23,586 nt of DNA from positions 1 through 23,586 of the forward strand of contig JASJJC010000026.1 of assembly GCA_037624485.1 (NCBI GenBank). Reading direction: 5' to 3'. The notes beneath the pieces were generated by a model. It did not search any database and had not been told where the DNA came from. It worked only from the letters and a program-made list of their open reading frames with translations. Below are positions 7,901 through 15,620 of this stretch, piece by piece. The translations under genes and the position numbers were made by a program. Positions within the stretch are counted from its first letter, which is position 1, and the number at the start of each line of letters is the position of its first letter. This DNA is from JAFMKE01 sp037624485. GTDB taxonomy: Bacteria; Bacteroidota; Bacteroidia; Chitinophagales; UBA8649.

Positions 7901-9701
7901 TAATGAAGTTGATATTAATGGAACCTACTCTTTTGCAAAGGAAATTACAAAGAATGATTTTGATTTAAATTTCGATATTAAGAATTTTGCAATCTATTCG
8001 ATAGAAGATTTTATCCCTTTATATATAGACAACACGCAGGGAACAGTGTCGGGAAGTTTATCCCTCGTGGGGCCACGTAACAAGCCTGATTTACTGGGTT
8101 ATCTGGATATAAATGATGTGACCACAACAGTAACCTTTCTAAAAACAAGCTATAATGTTAAAAATCAGCGGGTATTGTTTGATAAGAAGGGTATTAATTT
8201 GGGCGATAAGCTGAAAATTACGGATATGGAGGGTAATATAGCTTATGGAAAAGGAAGAGTCTACCATACCAACCTGAAAGATTTTGGTCTTGATATCGAT
8301 GTCGTATCAGATAAGGTAATGGGGTTAAATACCACATTAGAAGATAATCAAGATTTTTATGGGACTGCTTATTTAAAGGGAAGTGCTGCCTTTAAGGGAC
8401 GGACAAATGACGTCACGATTAGTATCAAAGGTGAGAGTGAAGGGAAATCGGATATTTCAATACCGCTAACAGAATCAGGTAATGCAAGCACCTATGAATT
8501 TTACACATTTGTAGAAAAAAAGAAAGAAGAGACCGAGTTTTTAATTAATCGGGACGATGAGTTAAAAGTGAAAGGAGTGACCGTAAATTTAGATTTGGAC
8601 ATGGATAATGACTGTAAGGTCAAAATCATATTGGATCAAACAACGGGTGATGTCTTAGAGGTAAAAGGCGAGGGGAATGTGAAAATTAATGTTCCAAAAG
8701 AGGGGGATGTAATGTTCTATGGCTCCTATGTGATAAGTGATGGAGAGTATTTATTTACGCTACAAAACATCATCAATAAGCGATTTAGGATTGAACCAAA
8801 TAGTAATATAAATTTCCAAGGGAGGATTGAAGACACACAAGTAGATGTGGATGCTGTATATAACTTAAGGGCAGCGCCCAAAGACTTAATCGAGGATTTC
8901 TTGGTCATAACAACAAATGACCAGCTGAAGGGAGAAGCCTTGAATAGGGTCCCCGTAAAACTATTACTTTCATTAACAGGAATCCTATACAATCCAGATA
9001 TTGCATTTGATATAGCAATTGAGCAGTTAAATCCGACGCTGCGAAACTACGTAGATAGAAAAATCTTTACACTGAAGCAATACGAGAATGAAATGAATAG
9101 ACAGGTTTTTGGATTGTTGGTGCTGAATCAGTTCCTGCCTCCTTTGAGTAGTATCGATCAGGTTACTAATGGAGGCTTTAACATTAATGCTAGTGATGCA
9201 GCCAATACGGTAAGTGAATTTGTTTCTAATCAATTGACAAGATATTTTAATGATTGGATTTCGTATTTATCAGATGATGTGAGCTTGAATTTTAACTATC
9301 GAAATTATGAGCAAGACCTTACAAACCTGACGTCTATAGAGGATTTGTCATTGAGAAGGGAATTGCAGCTTGCATTAACTACTCGTTTTTTAAACGATAG
9401 GGTAACCGTTAACGTTGGCGGGAACGTAGATTTTGGTGCTAATCAGTTGGGGGTTGATAATTCAAGCACGACCTATTTTGGCGGGAATGCCAGTATCGAA
9501 TATGCTTTGACTGAAAACAGGCGTTTCCGAATTAAAGCATTTACAAATACGGATTATGATTACTTTAATCAAGCGAATACTACGCGGGCAGGTGTCGGAT
9601 TGTCATTTAAACGTGAGTTTGATAATGTCAAAGATTTAAAAATTAAAAAGGAAGAATTTAAGCTTAAAGAGGCTAAATCAGATTCTACTGAATCTAAATA
9701 A
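4938..9701 (+). CDS. tamB: TamB-family (DUF490) translocation/assembly module protein
   Basis: A 1587-residue AsmA-like/TamB protein, the largest gene in the window. A short basic N-terminus and one transmembrane anchor (about residues 12-33) are followed by a very long, beta-strand-rich periplasmic region of alternating polar and apolar residues, and then the conserved TamB C-terminal domain (roughly 1150-1560: 'VNVPKEGDVMFYGSYVISDG'-like segments, 'RNYVDRKIFTLKQYENEMNRQVFGLL', 'SNQLTRYFNDWISYL'). A charged tail rich in K and E ends it. Family members form long hydrophobic grooves bridging the inner and outer membranes and are linked to lipid transport and outer-membrane protein insertion. 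The start is GTG at 4938; no better start is visible. No TamA/BamA-like partner is encoded beside it here. The following gene has its own promoter. Confidence 0.93.
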   Translation: MKLKKILKSLTKIALILLFLIVFLLTSLYFGLRSPKIQTWIAKITTKQLSKQLGLPVDLGRLEIDFFNTVNIENIYIEDLNADTLAFIEGVHAKLSYFSLLQKTINLDRVEVSNFYLNIERPHNDSLFNIDAIQLPQASSKLLKEKTSDPWEISMDNVLLKDIWINYLDYYAGNTLVAQVDETLVSFNYMKFGDMNFELERMDVNCPSVHYRKLPPNPNFVKIEQPMLLSLPFNLNSNTLNLNHGQFTMDMDGDSSLISNRIDSKHLALSEINLHTNSLLITGDSLYTNIHGLSFDEKSGFSLSNLQQKLIINNEALEFRDLKLNTDNSQLESDVVFRYAGFDGFKNFTEDVRFDIQMAPSLIHSTDLAYFVDPTLYKFNYPINIQGNIYGKISSFNSKNLKIRSGKYSLFEGSFSMNGLPDIKQTFISGKVDRLITDYSDVLGLYPGIPLPKNIDKLGRLFFKGKFDGFINDFVTQGYLKSELGSINTDLNFKLDNKQNASYSGTFDLQQFSLGKYFGIEEALGEISLKGSGKGKGLKLKTLDIEVSAVVEQIDIKGYSYENVLVDGRVKDNFFNGKMSINDENIALNFNGQIDATQEIPVFKFDAEVDRVDLKALNLWKEQLIVSAKINSDFSASSINDVIGYVNINDLLVSGDNKNYDIGYVNATSKQLSNGEKQFSILSQDIDASVQGEFEFGEIPNTFRSVLIPNFEGSVSEQLIKFELDIKDNPDLLSLFVPDLKILRPSRIDGNINSDTKSMLAVVNLPVVQYKDFSALDVNSTIYVDDGAFDVISSIPSFYMKDSLFIKDFSVLVNGPRDELSLKLFADGAQNSSLELFANLITKDDGVTLEFDPSNIYLNDQFWMIDKDNEILIGDCISSKNLKLYNGMSELLVDLEIGAKEKKADIFLSNIFIEDFTQFLALKDIDLNGIANGRVSVDLSDDSPGFYGDLMVENIEVNDYQIGNLNASAILDLPNKKVKLNGNLYGEDNEVDINGTYSFAKEITKNDFDLNFDIKNFAIYSIEDFIPLYIDNTQGTVSGSLSLVGPRNKPDLLGYLDINDVTTTVTFLKTSYNVKNQRVLFDKKGINLGDKLKITDMEGNIAYGKGRVYHTNLKDFGLDIDVVSDKVMGLNTTLEDNQDFYGTAYLKGSAAFKGRTNDVTISIKGESEGKSDISIPLTESGNASTYEFYTFVEKKKEETEFLINRDDELKVKGVTVNLDLDMDNDCKVKIILDQTTGDVLEVKGEGNVKINVPKEGDVMFYGSYVISDGEYLFTLQNIINKRFRIEPNSNINFQGRIEDTQVDVDAVYNLRAAPKDLIEDFLVITTNDQLKGEALNRVPVKLLLSLTGILYNPDIAFDIAIEQLNPTLRNYVDRKIFTLKQYENEMNRQVFGLLVLNQFLPPLSSIDQVTNGGFNINASDAANTVSEFVSNQLTRYFNDWISYLSDDVSLNFNYRNYEQDLTNLTSIEDLSLRRELQLALTTRFLNDRVTVNVGGNVDFGANQLGVDNSSTTYFGGNASIEYALTENRRFRIKAFTNTDYDYFNQANTTRAGVGLSFKREFDNVKDLKIKKEEFKLKEAKSDSTESK

Positions 9702-9725
9702 AGAGGTCAATTCTTCTTCTCTTTA
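9699..9725 (+). terminator. Weak hairpin at the tamB 3' end
   Basis: TAAAGAG (9699-9705, overlapping the end of the stop codon) pairs with CTCTTTA (9719-9725). The 7-bp stem is AT-rich and no T run follows, so it is at best a weak terminator. Confidence 0.3.
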
Positions 9726-9796
9726 AACTCTATAGTTTTAGGCCTCAATAATATCTGAAGCGATCATCGCATATTGTCCATGGTTTTTGGTAAGCA

Positions 9797-9826
9797 TTGC
9801 CCTTTTTTAGATCCAGTAGATTGGTT
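9797..9826 (+). repeat. 30-bp exact dispersed repeat, copy 2
   Basis: Identical over 30 bases to 663-692 and in the same orientation. It lies in the 192-bp gap between tamB and the CotH gene, 25 bp upstream of the predicted -7 box of that gene. The rest of the gap holds a short palindrome (GCGAT-C-ATCGC, 9760-9770) and no gene. Confidence 0.9.
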
Positions 9827-9851
9827 TTAGAACTACCGCGAAGGATTTTTT

Positions 9852-9859
9852 TAACTTTG
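9852..9859 (+). promoter_or_regulatory. Predicted -7 box (TAACTTTG) of the CotH gene
   Basis: TAACTTTG matches TAnnTTTG and is 34 bp upstream of the ATG, leaving a leader of about 28 nt. The -33 region holds only TTTTAG (9825-9830), a weak match that begins at the end of the 30-bp repeat. Confidence 0.45.
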
Positions 9860-9893
9860 TCGTCTAAATATTTTTAATTACTAACCTAACCCT

Positions 9894-12284
9894 ATGAATA
9901 TATTCAAATTATCACTTTTAGGCATTTTAACTCTTTCTTTTTTAGTAATAAGTGCACAAGGCTTTCCCTCGGAAATGGATTATGTAGAATCCGAACATAT
10001 TATTTATACTGGTGGAAATAAATCAAACGATTTTTATGAAGAAGATGAACTAGAAACAGTCGAACTGACTTTTACTCAAGCCAACTATTGGAATACACTA
10101 ATAGCAAATAAAGCTTCAGGAACAGAATTAGAAGCTTCATTGACCTATAAGGGAGATACATACTCTGGCGTAGGCGTTCGCTTCAAAGGAAACACCTCAT
10201 ATAATAATGTGAATGGTGACAAAAAATCATTTAATGTAACTACGGATTTCATAACTGATGGCCAAGATATCGATGGCTACGAAACTTTTAATTTTAACAA
10301 TTGCTTTGGAGATGAATCATTCATTAGAGAAGTATTTTATCTAAATTCAATTCGAAATCATATTCCTGCGGCTAAAGGAAACTACATACAGTTAACCTTA
10401 AACGGACAAGACTGGGGAATTTATCCAAACGTTCAACAGTTAAATGCTGAGTTTATTAGAGAGTGGTTTTCCAATGATAAGGGTTCTAGGTGGAGAGCAA
10501 TCAGTCCTACTTTCGGAACAGGTGGTGGTGGACCTGGTGGCGGCGGTGGACCTGGAGGCGGCGGTGGACCTGGTGGCGGCGGTGGCGGCCAATGGGGGTC
10601 GGGTTTATCTGCATTGAACTACTTGGGAGTAAATCAAGGGGACTATGAAGATAATTATACCCTTAAAAGTTCAACTGTGGCCAATCCATGGACGGACTTA
10701 ATCAATACATGTTCTATTTTAGATAATGGCTCGCTGGCCAATATGGAAGCTAACTTGCCAAGTACTATGGATATTGATCGAGCACTTTGGTTTCTAGCCG
10801 CTGAAATTCTATTTACTGATGATGATGGATACGCTTACAAAGGAACAATGGATTATTTATTGTATTTTGATATTGGAACAAATAGAATGATTCCTTTGGA
10901 GTTTGATGGTAATTCAGTTATGGATCCAAACAAAGTAAATTGGTCTCCTTTCTTTAATGAAAACAATGCAAACTACCCCTTGATGAATAGATTGTTTGCC
11001 ATTCCAGGTTTAAGACAGCGTTATTTGGCGCATTTAAGAACCTTAGTGGAAGAAACATTTGATCCAATAATAGCACATGCTAAAATTGATGAGTATGCAT
11101 CCTTTATTGATGCAGCCGTGCAATCGGATCCAAAAAAATTGTATAGTTATAACGCCTTTTTAAATGGTGTTGATGAGCTGAAAGATTTTGTATCCGATCG
11201 ATATAATTATTTAAGCAACAACAATGAGTTTAATCGTATTGGACCAGTTATTACAAATTCGTCATTTGAAACTAATGGCGTACTTTGGGAAAATCCCAAT
11301 GGCATGGAAGCGGTAAATATTAAAGCCGAACTCAACCATAATTTAGGAATCTACTCTGCTTGGTTATATTATGCAACAGGATTGGAAGGGAACTTTGCAA
11401 AGATTGAAATGTTCGACGACGGTGCGCATAATGATGGTGCTGCAGGAGATGGCGTTTATGGAGAAGCTATTATGGGATATCCTGCTGGAACAACCGTTCG
11501 ATATTATATAGAGGCAATTGCAAACAATGCTCAAAAAACGGCAAGTTATATGCCTAAAGGAGCAGAGCACAACATATTTGTTTATAAAGTGAATTCAGTT
11601 CAAGCTGCTGATCAATCAGTTGTGATTAATGAAATTATGGCTAAGAATAAAACAGGAGCTACGGATGAAGCAGGGCAATATGATGATTGGATTGAGCTCT
11701 ACAATAAGTCGACCAATAATATCAGTTTAGATGGATGGAATATAACTGATAATCAGTTTAATATCACCAAATTTACTATTCCAGCAGGTACGACTATCGG
11801 GCCAGATGAATATGTGATTATTTGGGCCGATGAGGACAGTAATCAAGGTAGTTTACACGCCAACTTTAAACTAAATGGTGATGGGGAAGCCTTGATTTTA
11901 TTCAATGCAGCGGATGAGCTTGTAGATGAAATGGAATTCCTTATGCAGACTGATGATATCGCATATGCCAGAGTGCCAAATGGTACTGGGAATTTTGTTT
12001 TCCAAGGCGCAACCCACAAGGGGAATAATGATACGGGTGCTGTCGGGATTACTGATTTGAGTGAATCAACTCAGTTGTTCATCTATCCTAATCCAGTTCA
12101 AAGCAAGCTTACAATAAATTATGAGAATGCCAAAGAAACTGCGCTTAGCGTGGTGAATACCTTGGGGCAGCTAGTTTATCATACTTCTTTCGAAAATGAA
12201 ATCAGTATTGATGTAAGCACTTGGAATGCTGGCGTGTATTTTATTGAAATTGATGAAATTGTCAAAAGAGTGATTGTTTACTAA
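9894..12284 (+). CDS. T9SS-secreted CotH kinase-like protein with lamin-tail domain
   Basis: A 796-residue secreted multidomain protein. In order: a signal peptide (1-21, 'SFLVISAQG'); a CotH domain (about 50-440), including 'GVGVRFKGNTSYN' and the probable metal-binding 'MIPLEFDGNSVMD' near residue 335; a beta-sandwich linker with 'DDGAHNDGAAGDGVYGE' (about 455-570); a lamin-tail domain (about 575-710, 'VVINEIMAKNKTG', 'DDWIELYNKS'); and a T9SS type A sorting tail (about 728-796, 'LFIYPNPVQSKLTI...GVYFIEI'). CotH proteins are atypical kinases (spore coat CotH phosphorylates CotB/CotG), so an extracellular kinase or adhesion role is inferred. A loop of about 26 glycine-rich residues (near 210-235) interrupts the CotH domain. 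The gene has its own promoter and a strong terminator, hence is monocistronic. Confidence 0.88.
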   Translation: MNIFKLSLLGILTLSFLVISAQGFPSEMDYVESEHIIYTGGNKSNDFYEEDELETVELTFTQANYWNTLIANKASGTELEASLTYKGDTYSGVGVRFKGNTSYNNVNGDKKSFNVTTDFITDGQDIDGYETFNFNNCFGDESFIREVFYLNSIRNHIPAAKGNYIQLTLNGQDWGIYPNVQQLNAEFIREWFSNDKGSRWRAISPTFGTGGGGPGGGGGPGGGGGPGGGGGGQWGSGLSALNYLGVNQGDYEDNYTLKSSTVANPWTDLINTCSILDNGSLANMEANLPSTMDIDRALWFLAAEILFTDDDGYAYKGTMDYLLYFDIGTNRMIPLEFDGNSVMDPNKVNWSPFFNENNANYPLMNRLFAIPGLRQRYLAHLRTLVEETFDPIIAHAKIDEYASFIDAAVQSDPKKLYSYNAFLNGVDELKDFVSDRYNYLSNNNEFNRIGPVITNSSFETNGVLWENPNGMEAVNIKAELNHNLGIYSAWLYYATGLEGNFAKIEMFDDGAHNDGAAGDGVYGEAIMGYPAGTTVRYYIEAIANNAQKTASYMPKGAEHNIFVYKVNSVQAADQSVVINEIMAKNKTGATDEAGQYDDWIELYNKSTNNISLDGWNITDNQFNITKFTIPAGTTIGPDEYVIIWADEDSNQGSLHANFKLNGDGEALILFNAADELVDEMEFLMQTDDIAYARVPNGTGNFVFQGATHKGNNDTGAVGITDLSESTQLFIYPNPVQSKLTINYENAKETALSVVNTLGQLVYHTSFENEISIDVSTWNAGVYFIEIDEIVKRVIVY
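10530..10583 (+). repeat. In-frame 18-bp minisatellite (glycine-rich loop)
   Basis: Three tandem 18-bp units (10530-10547, 10548-10565, 10566-10583), identical apart from one t/a change in unit 2, encode G-P-G-G-G-G units inside the CotH domain. Flanking GGT/GGC codons extend the glycine run on both sides. The GC content is much higher than in the surrounding gene. Unit number could change by slippage without breaking the frame. Confidence 0.92.
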
Positions 12285-12307
12285 ATCTGATAATTGATAC
12301 TAAAGAT

Positions 12308-12347
12308 AGCCATCATTCCTTATTACAGGACTGATGGCTTTTTTTAT
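12308..12347 (+). terminator. Intrinsic terminator of the CotH gene
   Basis: AGCCATCA (12308-12315) pairs with TGATGGCT (12332-12339) over a 16-base loop, followed by a run of T residues (12339-12345). It lies 24 bp after the CotH stop codon. Confidence 0.88.
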
Positions 12348-12375
12348 AAATCTAATTGCATCACCGTAACTAGTA

Positions 12376-12395
12376 ATTCATACTTCAGTATGAAT
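12376..12395. promoter_or_regulatory. Perfect 8-bp hairpin/palindrome upstream of comM
   Basis: ATTCATAC (12376-12383) and GTATGAAT (12388-12395) form a perfect stem with a TTCA loop, about 55 bp before the comM ATG. No T run follows it, so it is more likely an operator or leader hairpin than a terminator. No convincing TAnnTTTG box was found for comM. Confidence 0.4.
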
Positions 12396-12450
12396 CAATG
12401 ATTCCTTACAAGGATTTACTAATGTTTAGCTTGTGCCTAATTGTAGGAAT

Positions 12451-13986
12451 ATGCTAGTTAAAACTTATGGAAGTACTGTGTTTGGCGTGGATGCCACCAC
12501 CATAACTATTGAGGTCAGTGTGCAAGGTGGTACAAAGTATTTCATTGTAGGCCTACCTGATAATGCAATTAAAGAAAGTTGGCATCGCGTGGCTACTGCG
12601 ATCAAGCATAACGGATACTACATGACTAGAAAGCGTGTAGTTGTTAACCTTGCCCCGGCAGATATTCGTAAAGAAGGAACTGCTTATGATTTACCCATTG
12701 CCATTGGCATTCTTGCTGCGACCGATCAAATCATCTATAATGATTTTGCAAAGACAATAATAATGGGAGAGGTATCTTTAGATGGAGAAATTCAAGCGAT
12801 AAGGGGAGTTCTTCCTATGGCAATTCAAGCGCAGAAGGAAGGTTTTACTAAGATGCTTGTTCCCAAAGCAAACGCACGGGAAGCGGCAATAGTAAGGAAT
12901 ATTGAAGTTATTGGAGTAGAAAGCTTACCGCAGGTTATTGATTATCTAAATGGTAAAGTAGAAATTAAGCCTACCCAAGTGAATGTTCGACAAGAGTTTG
13001 AGGCGAATAAAAATAGTTCAGTGCTAGACTTTGAAGATGTGAAAGGGCAAGTCAAAATCAAACGGGCATTAGAAATTGCTGCTGCGGGTGGGCACAATAT
13101 TATCCTTATCGGACCTCCAGGTGCGGGTAAAACTATGCTTGCCAAGCGTTTTCCAACTATTCTTCCTCCTTTAGGTTTGATGGAGTCCTTAGAGACCACA
13201 AAAATTCATTCAGTCTCTGGCTTGCTCAAAGCATCAGATTCTTTGGTATTTGAACGGCCATTCCGTTCACCGCATCATACTGTAAGTGATGTAGCATTAG
13301 TGGGTGGGGGCACAAGTCCACAACCTGGAGAAATATCCCTGGCACACAACGGTGTGCTATTTTTGGATGAGCTGCCAGAATTTAAACGTTCGGTTTTAGA
13401 GGTTATGCGACAACCTTTAGAAGATCGGCAAGTGACTATTTCTCGCTCCAAGTTTACTGTTACCTATCCAAGCAATTTTATGTTAGTCACGAGTATGAAT
13501 CCATGTCCCTGCGGCTACTATAATCATCCTGATAAAGATTGTGTTTGTCCACCTGGTATCGTTCAACGTTATTTGAACAAGATAAGCGGACCTTTGTTGG
13601 ATCGAATTGACCTGCATGTTGAAGTAACTCCTGTTCCATTTAAAGCGCTAAGTGCTAAAACACTTGAAGAAAAGAGTGAGTCGGTCAGGCAGCGCGTCAT
13701 TGATGCGCGTCAAATCCAATCTAAGCGATTTACGGATACTAACATCCACAGCAACGCGCTGATGAACGCTAAACAACTCCGACAGGTATGTCAAATTTCT
13801 GAAACATCAAATTCTCTTTTAGATCGGGCGATGGAAAAACTCAATCTTTCTGCAAGAGCTTATGATCGTGTTCTAAAAGTGTCTAGAACTATTGCAGATC
13901 TTGATAATGAGGAAGATATTCAACCCCAACATTTAGCAGAAGCTATACAGTATCGGAGCTTGGATCGGGAGAATTGGGGTTCGTAA
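12451..13986 (+). CDS. comM: YifB/ComM-family Mg-chelatase-like AAA+ ATPase
   Basis: A 511-residue ComM/YifB protein. It has an N-terminal Lon-protease-like S5/S16 domain (about 1-165, beginning 'MLVKTYGSTVFGVDA'), the AAA+ core with Walker A 'GPPGAGKT' (about 221-228) and Walker B 'LFLDELPEF' (about 302-310), a cysteine cluster 'NPCPCGYYNHPDKDCVCPPG' typical of the family, and the C-terminal Mg-chelatase domain ('LNLSARAYDRVLKVSRTIADL'). ComM is a hexameric branch-migration helicase that promotes integration of transforming DNA. The ATG at 12451 was chosen because it gives the family's standard N-terminus and has AGGA a few bases upstream; a GTG at 12433 would add six residues of no known function. 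No competence gene is adjacent. Confidence 0.95.
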   Translation: MLVKTYGSTVFGVDATTITIEVSVQGGTKYFIVGLPDNAIKESWHRVATAIKHNGYYMTRKRVVVNLAPADIRKEGTAYDLPIAIGILAATDQIIYNDFAKTIIMGEVSLDGEIQAIRGVLPMAIQAQKEGFTKMLVPKANAREAAIVRNIEVIGVESLPQVIDYLNGKVEIKPTQVNVRQEFEANKNSSVLDFEDVKGQVKIKRALEIAAAGGHNIILIGPPGAGKTMLAKRFPTILPPLGLMESLETTKIHSVSGLLKASDSLVFERPFRSPHHTVSDVALVGGGTSPQPGEISLAHNGVLFLDELPEFKRSVLEVMRQPLEDRQVTISRSKFTVTYPSNFMLVTSMNPCPCGYYNHPDKDCVCPPGIVQRYLNKISGPLLDRIDLHVEVTPVPFKALSAKTLEEKSESVRQRVIDARQIQSKRFTDTNIHSNALMNAKQLRQVCQISETSNSLLDRAMEKLNLSARAYDRVLKVSRTIADLDNEEDIQPQHLAEAIQYRSLDRENWGS

Positions 13987-14058
13987 TACTTAATTCCACC
14001 CTCTTGTCTGCGCTGTCTGACGAGCTTAATTATATAGTATGATGATGTAAAAAATTAT

Positions 14059-15546
14059 CTATTTAGTCACTTTAAGCAAATATTCTGCAACCGCCATTTT
14101 TATATCTTCAGGTAAATGCGTTTGAGGGGGCATTTCAGGGAAATCTTGACGCTTGTGAATAGGATTGGTAATGTATTCAACAATTCCTTCAGGATTGTCT
14201 CTATAGATCATTTGAATATCAGCAACAGAAGGCCCTACAATTATATTGTTGTAGGAATGGCAACCCGCACAAATACCATAATAAGCCATTTTACCTTTTT
14301 TCATTTGGCTCACATCTTTTGGTGGAACAGGATTAGGCAGCATATAAGTTTTAACTGCTTTCGTAGATGTTGCTTCACATTGTGCAAAAGAACCAAGACC
14401 TAAAGTTACATACCTGCCAGGGTTTAGTATACAATGATTGCTGCCTCCACCAATAAACCCGATATCCAGCTTATCGAGCATGGCAACTTTAGTTAGCTTG
14501 GCAATAGCTCCTGATGGATTATAGCCATTATTTGCCATGTAATTATCTAGAATTGATGCATTATCTGGATAGGGATCTAAACCACCATCTGTTGAAAATT
14601 TCATTCCTCCATTTTCAAGATCTGTTATGGCGATACCAAAGCACTTATTTCCAATTATAAAGTTGTCTTCTATGACTACATTATCCGCTGCTAATACCAA
14701 AATGCCAGTTCCTGATGGTATTTTAGACACAACTGACCCGGGGATTGCAAAATTCTTATGATTGTTATTTAAAACATAATTTCCTCTAAAAATCACATCA
14801 TCACAAGTTTTGATTGGTAATCCAGGTGTGATGAAGGCTAATAAACCTCCAGCATTATCATGAACGTAGTTATATTCTACAAGGCAGTGTCTAGAATTCT
14901 CAATTTCTATACCTGCAACACTTTCAAATACTTCATTAATACGAACATCTATATTGTCGCACATGCCGACGTAAATAGCGGCATCTTCAATTCCGGAAAG
15001 CACATTCAATTCAATCAAACCATTTTTGCCGTATTGAGGAAAAATTCCATAAACTCCAGTATTAATAATTAAATTATTTTTGATGATAAAGTTATTTCCT
15101 GCTTGACCCATTATCCCATTTCCTTTGTAATCTATAATTTTGAAGTTTTCAATGGTAATGCCATTCCCAGAATATAAAAATGCATCGTTTAATTGTTTGT
15201 TGCCATTTAAAGTCGGCCGTTCTCCATTTTCTATAACTCCATGAACTCGGATATTGTCTTTATCAATATAAACGGTTTCGGAATAGGTACCGGGGTATAC
15301 CAAAATCACATCTCCTTGATTTGCTTTAGCCACTGCTGCCTGAATGGATTCACCATCTTTTACTTCATACCTCGCTCCATCTTTGATTTTAGTAGGCTCA
15401 CCATTACTCGTAATACCAGAACTTCCACTCTCAAAAAAGGTAGGACCTAGAACTTGCTTAGGTTTATTCCCAAGGATAAACTTACCAATACCAATGCCTA
15501 TCAGAACTAAAAGAATTGCGCCTAATAGTTTTTTTAATCTTTTCAT
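14059..15546 (-). CDS. Parallel beta-helix protein fused to a C-terminal cytochrome c
   Basis: A 495-residue membrane-anchored protein. A hydrophobic N-terminal segment (about 8-26) is followed by a NosD/pectate-lyase-like right-handed beta-helix (about 60-345). The first turns are 'IQAAVAKANQGDVILVYPGTY' and 'NGITIENFKIIDYKGNGI', and later turns follow the 'N-x-I-x-x-N-x-x' ladder pattern. The C-terminal 85 residues are a class I monoheme cytochrome c: haem site CAGCH (about 425-429) and a probable distal methionine in 'DFPEMPPQTH' (near 471). It most likely works in the periplasm, bound to the inner membrane. The diheme peroxidase-like gene lies 74 bp upstream on the same strand, so the two may work together in electron transfer. 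No catalytic residues of a polysaccharide lyase are obvious. The beta-helix substrate is unknown. Confidence 0.83.
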   Translation of the reverse strand: MKRLKKLLGAILLVLIGIGIGKFILGNKPKQVLGPTFFESGSSGITSNGEPTKIKDGARYEVKDGESIQAAVAKANQGDVILVYPGTYSETVYIDKDNIRVHGVIENGERPTLNGNKQLNDAFLYSGNGITIENFKIIDYKGNGIMGQAGNNFIIKNNLIINTGVYGIFPQYGKNGLIELNVLSGIEDAAIYVGMCDNIDVRINEVFESVAGIEIENSRHCLVEYNYVHDNAGGLLAFITPGLPIKTCDDVIFRGNYVLNNNHKNFAIPGSVVSKIPSGTGILVLAADNVVIEDNFIIGNKCFGIAITDLENGGMKFSTDGGLDPYPDNASILDNYMANNGYNPSGAIAKLTKVAMLDKLDIGFIGGGSNHCILNPGRYVTLGLGSFAQCEATSTKAVKTYMLPNPVPPKDVSQMKKGKMAYYGICAGCHSYNNIIVGPSVADIQMIYRDNPEGIVEYITNPIHKRQDFPEMPPQTHLPEDIKMAVAEYLLKVTK

Positions 15547-15611
15547 GGTGCTTGTGTTTTTTCTGCAGTTTTTAAATCTATGAATGAATTTCGATCGGCG
15601 AATTTTTGAAC

Positions 15612-15619
15612 CAAAAATA
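15612..15619 (-). promoter_or_regulatory. Possible -7 box (TATTTTTG) before the beta-helix/cytochrome gene
   Basis: Read on the minus strand, TATTTTTG fits TAnnTTTG and lies 66 bp upstream of the ATG in the 74-bp gap after the peroxidase gene. No clear -33 TTTG is seen, so independent transcription of this gene is possible but weakly supported. Confidence 0.25.
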
Positions 15620-15620
15620 G

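Noticed and set aside
9760..9770. GCGAT-C-ATCGC palindrome as an operator
   Set aside because: A 5-bp dyad is too short to stand out, and it is far from the predicted promoter of the CotH gene.
10530..10583. CRISPR-like array
   Set aside because: Units are directly tandem without spacers, in frame, and encode a glycine-rich loop. No spacer-separated repeats occur anywhere in the window.
12433..12450. Upstream GTG start for comM
   Set aside because: It adds six residues before the family's standard N-terminus; the ATG at 12451 has AGGA upstream and the typical start context.
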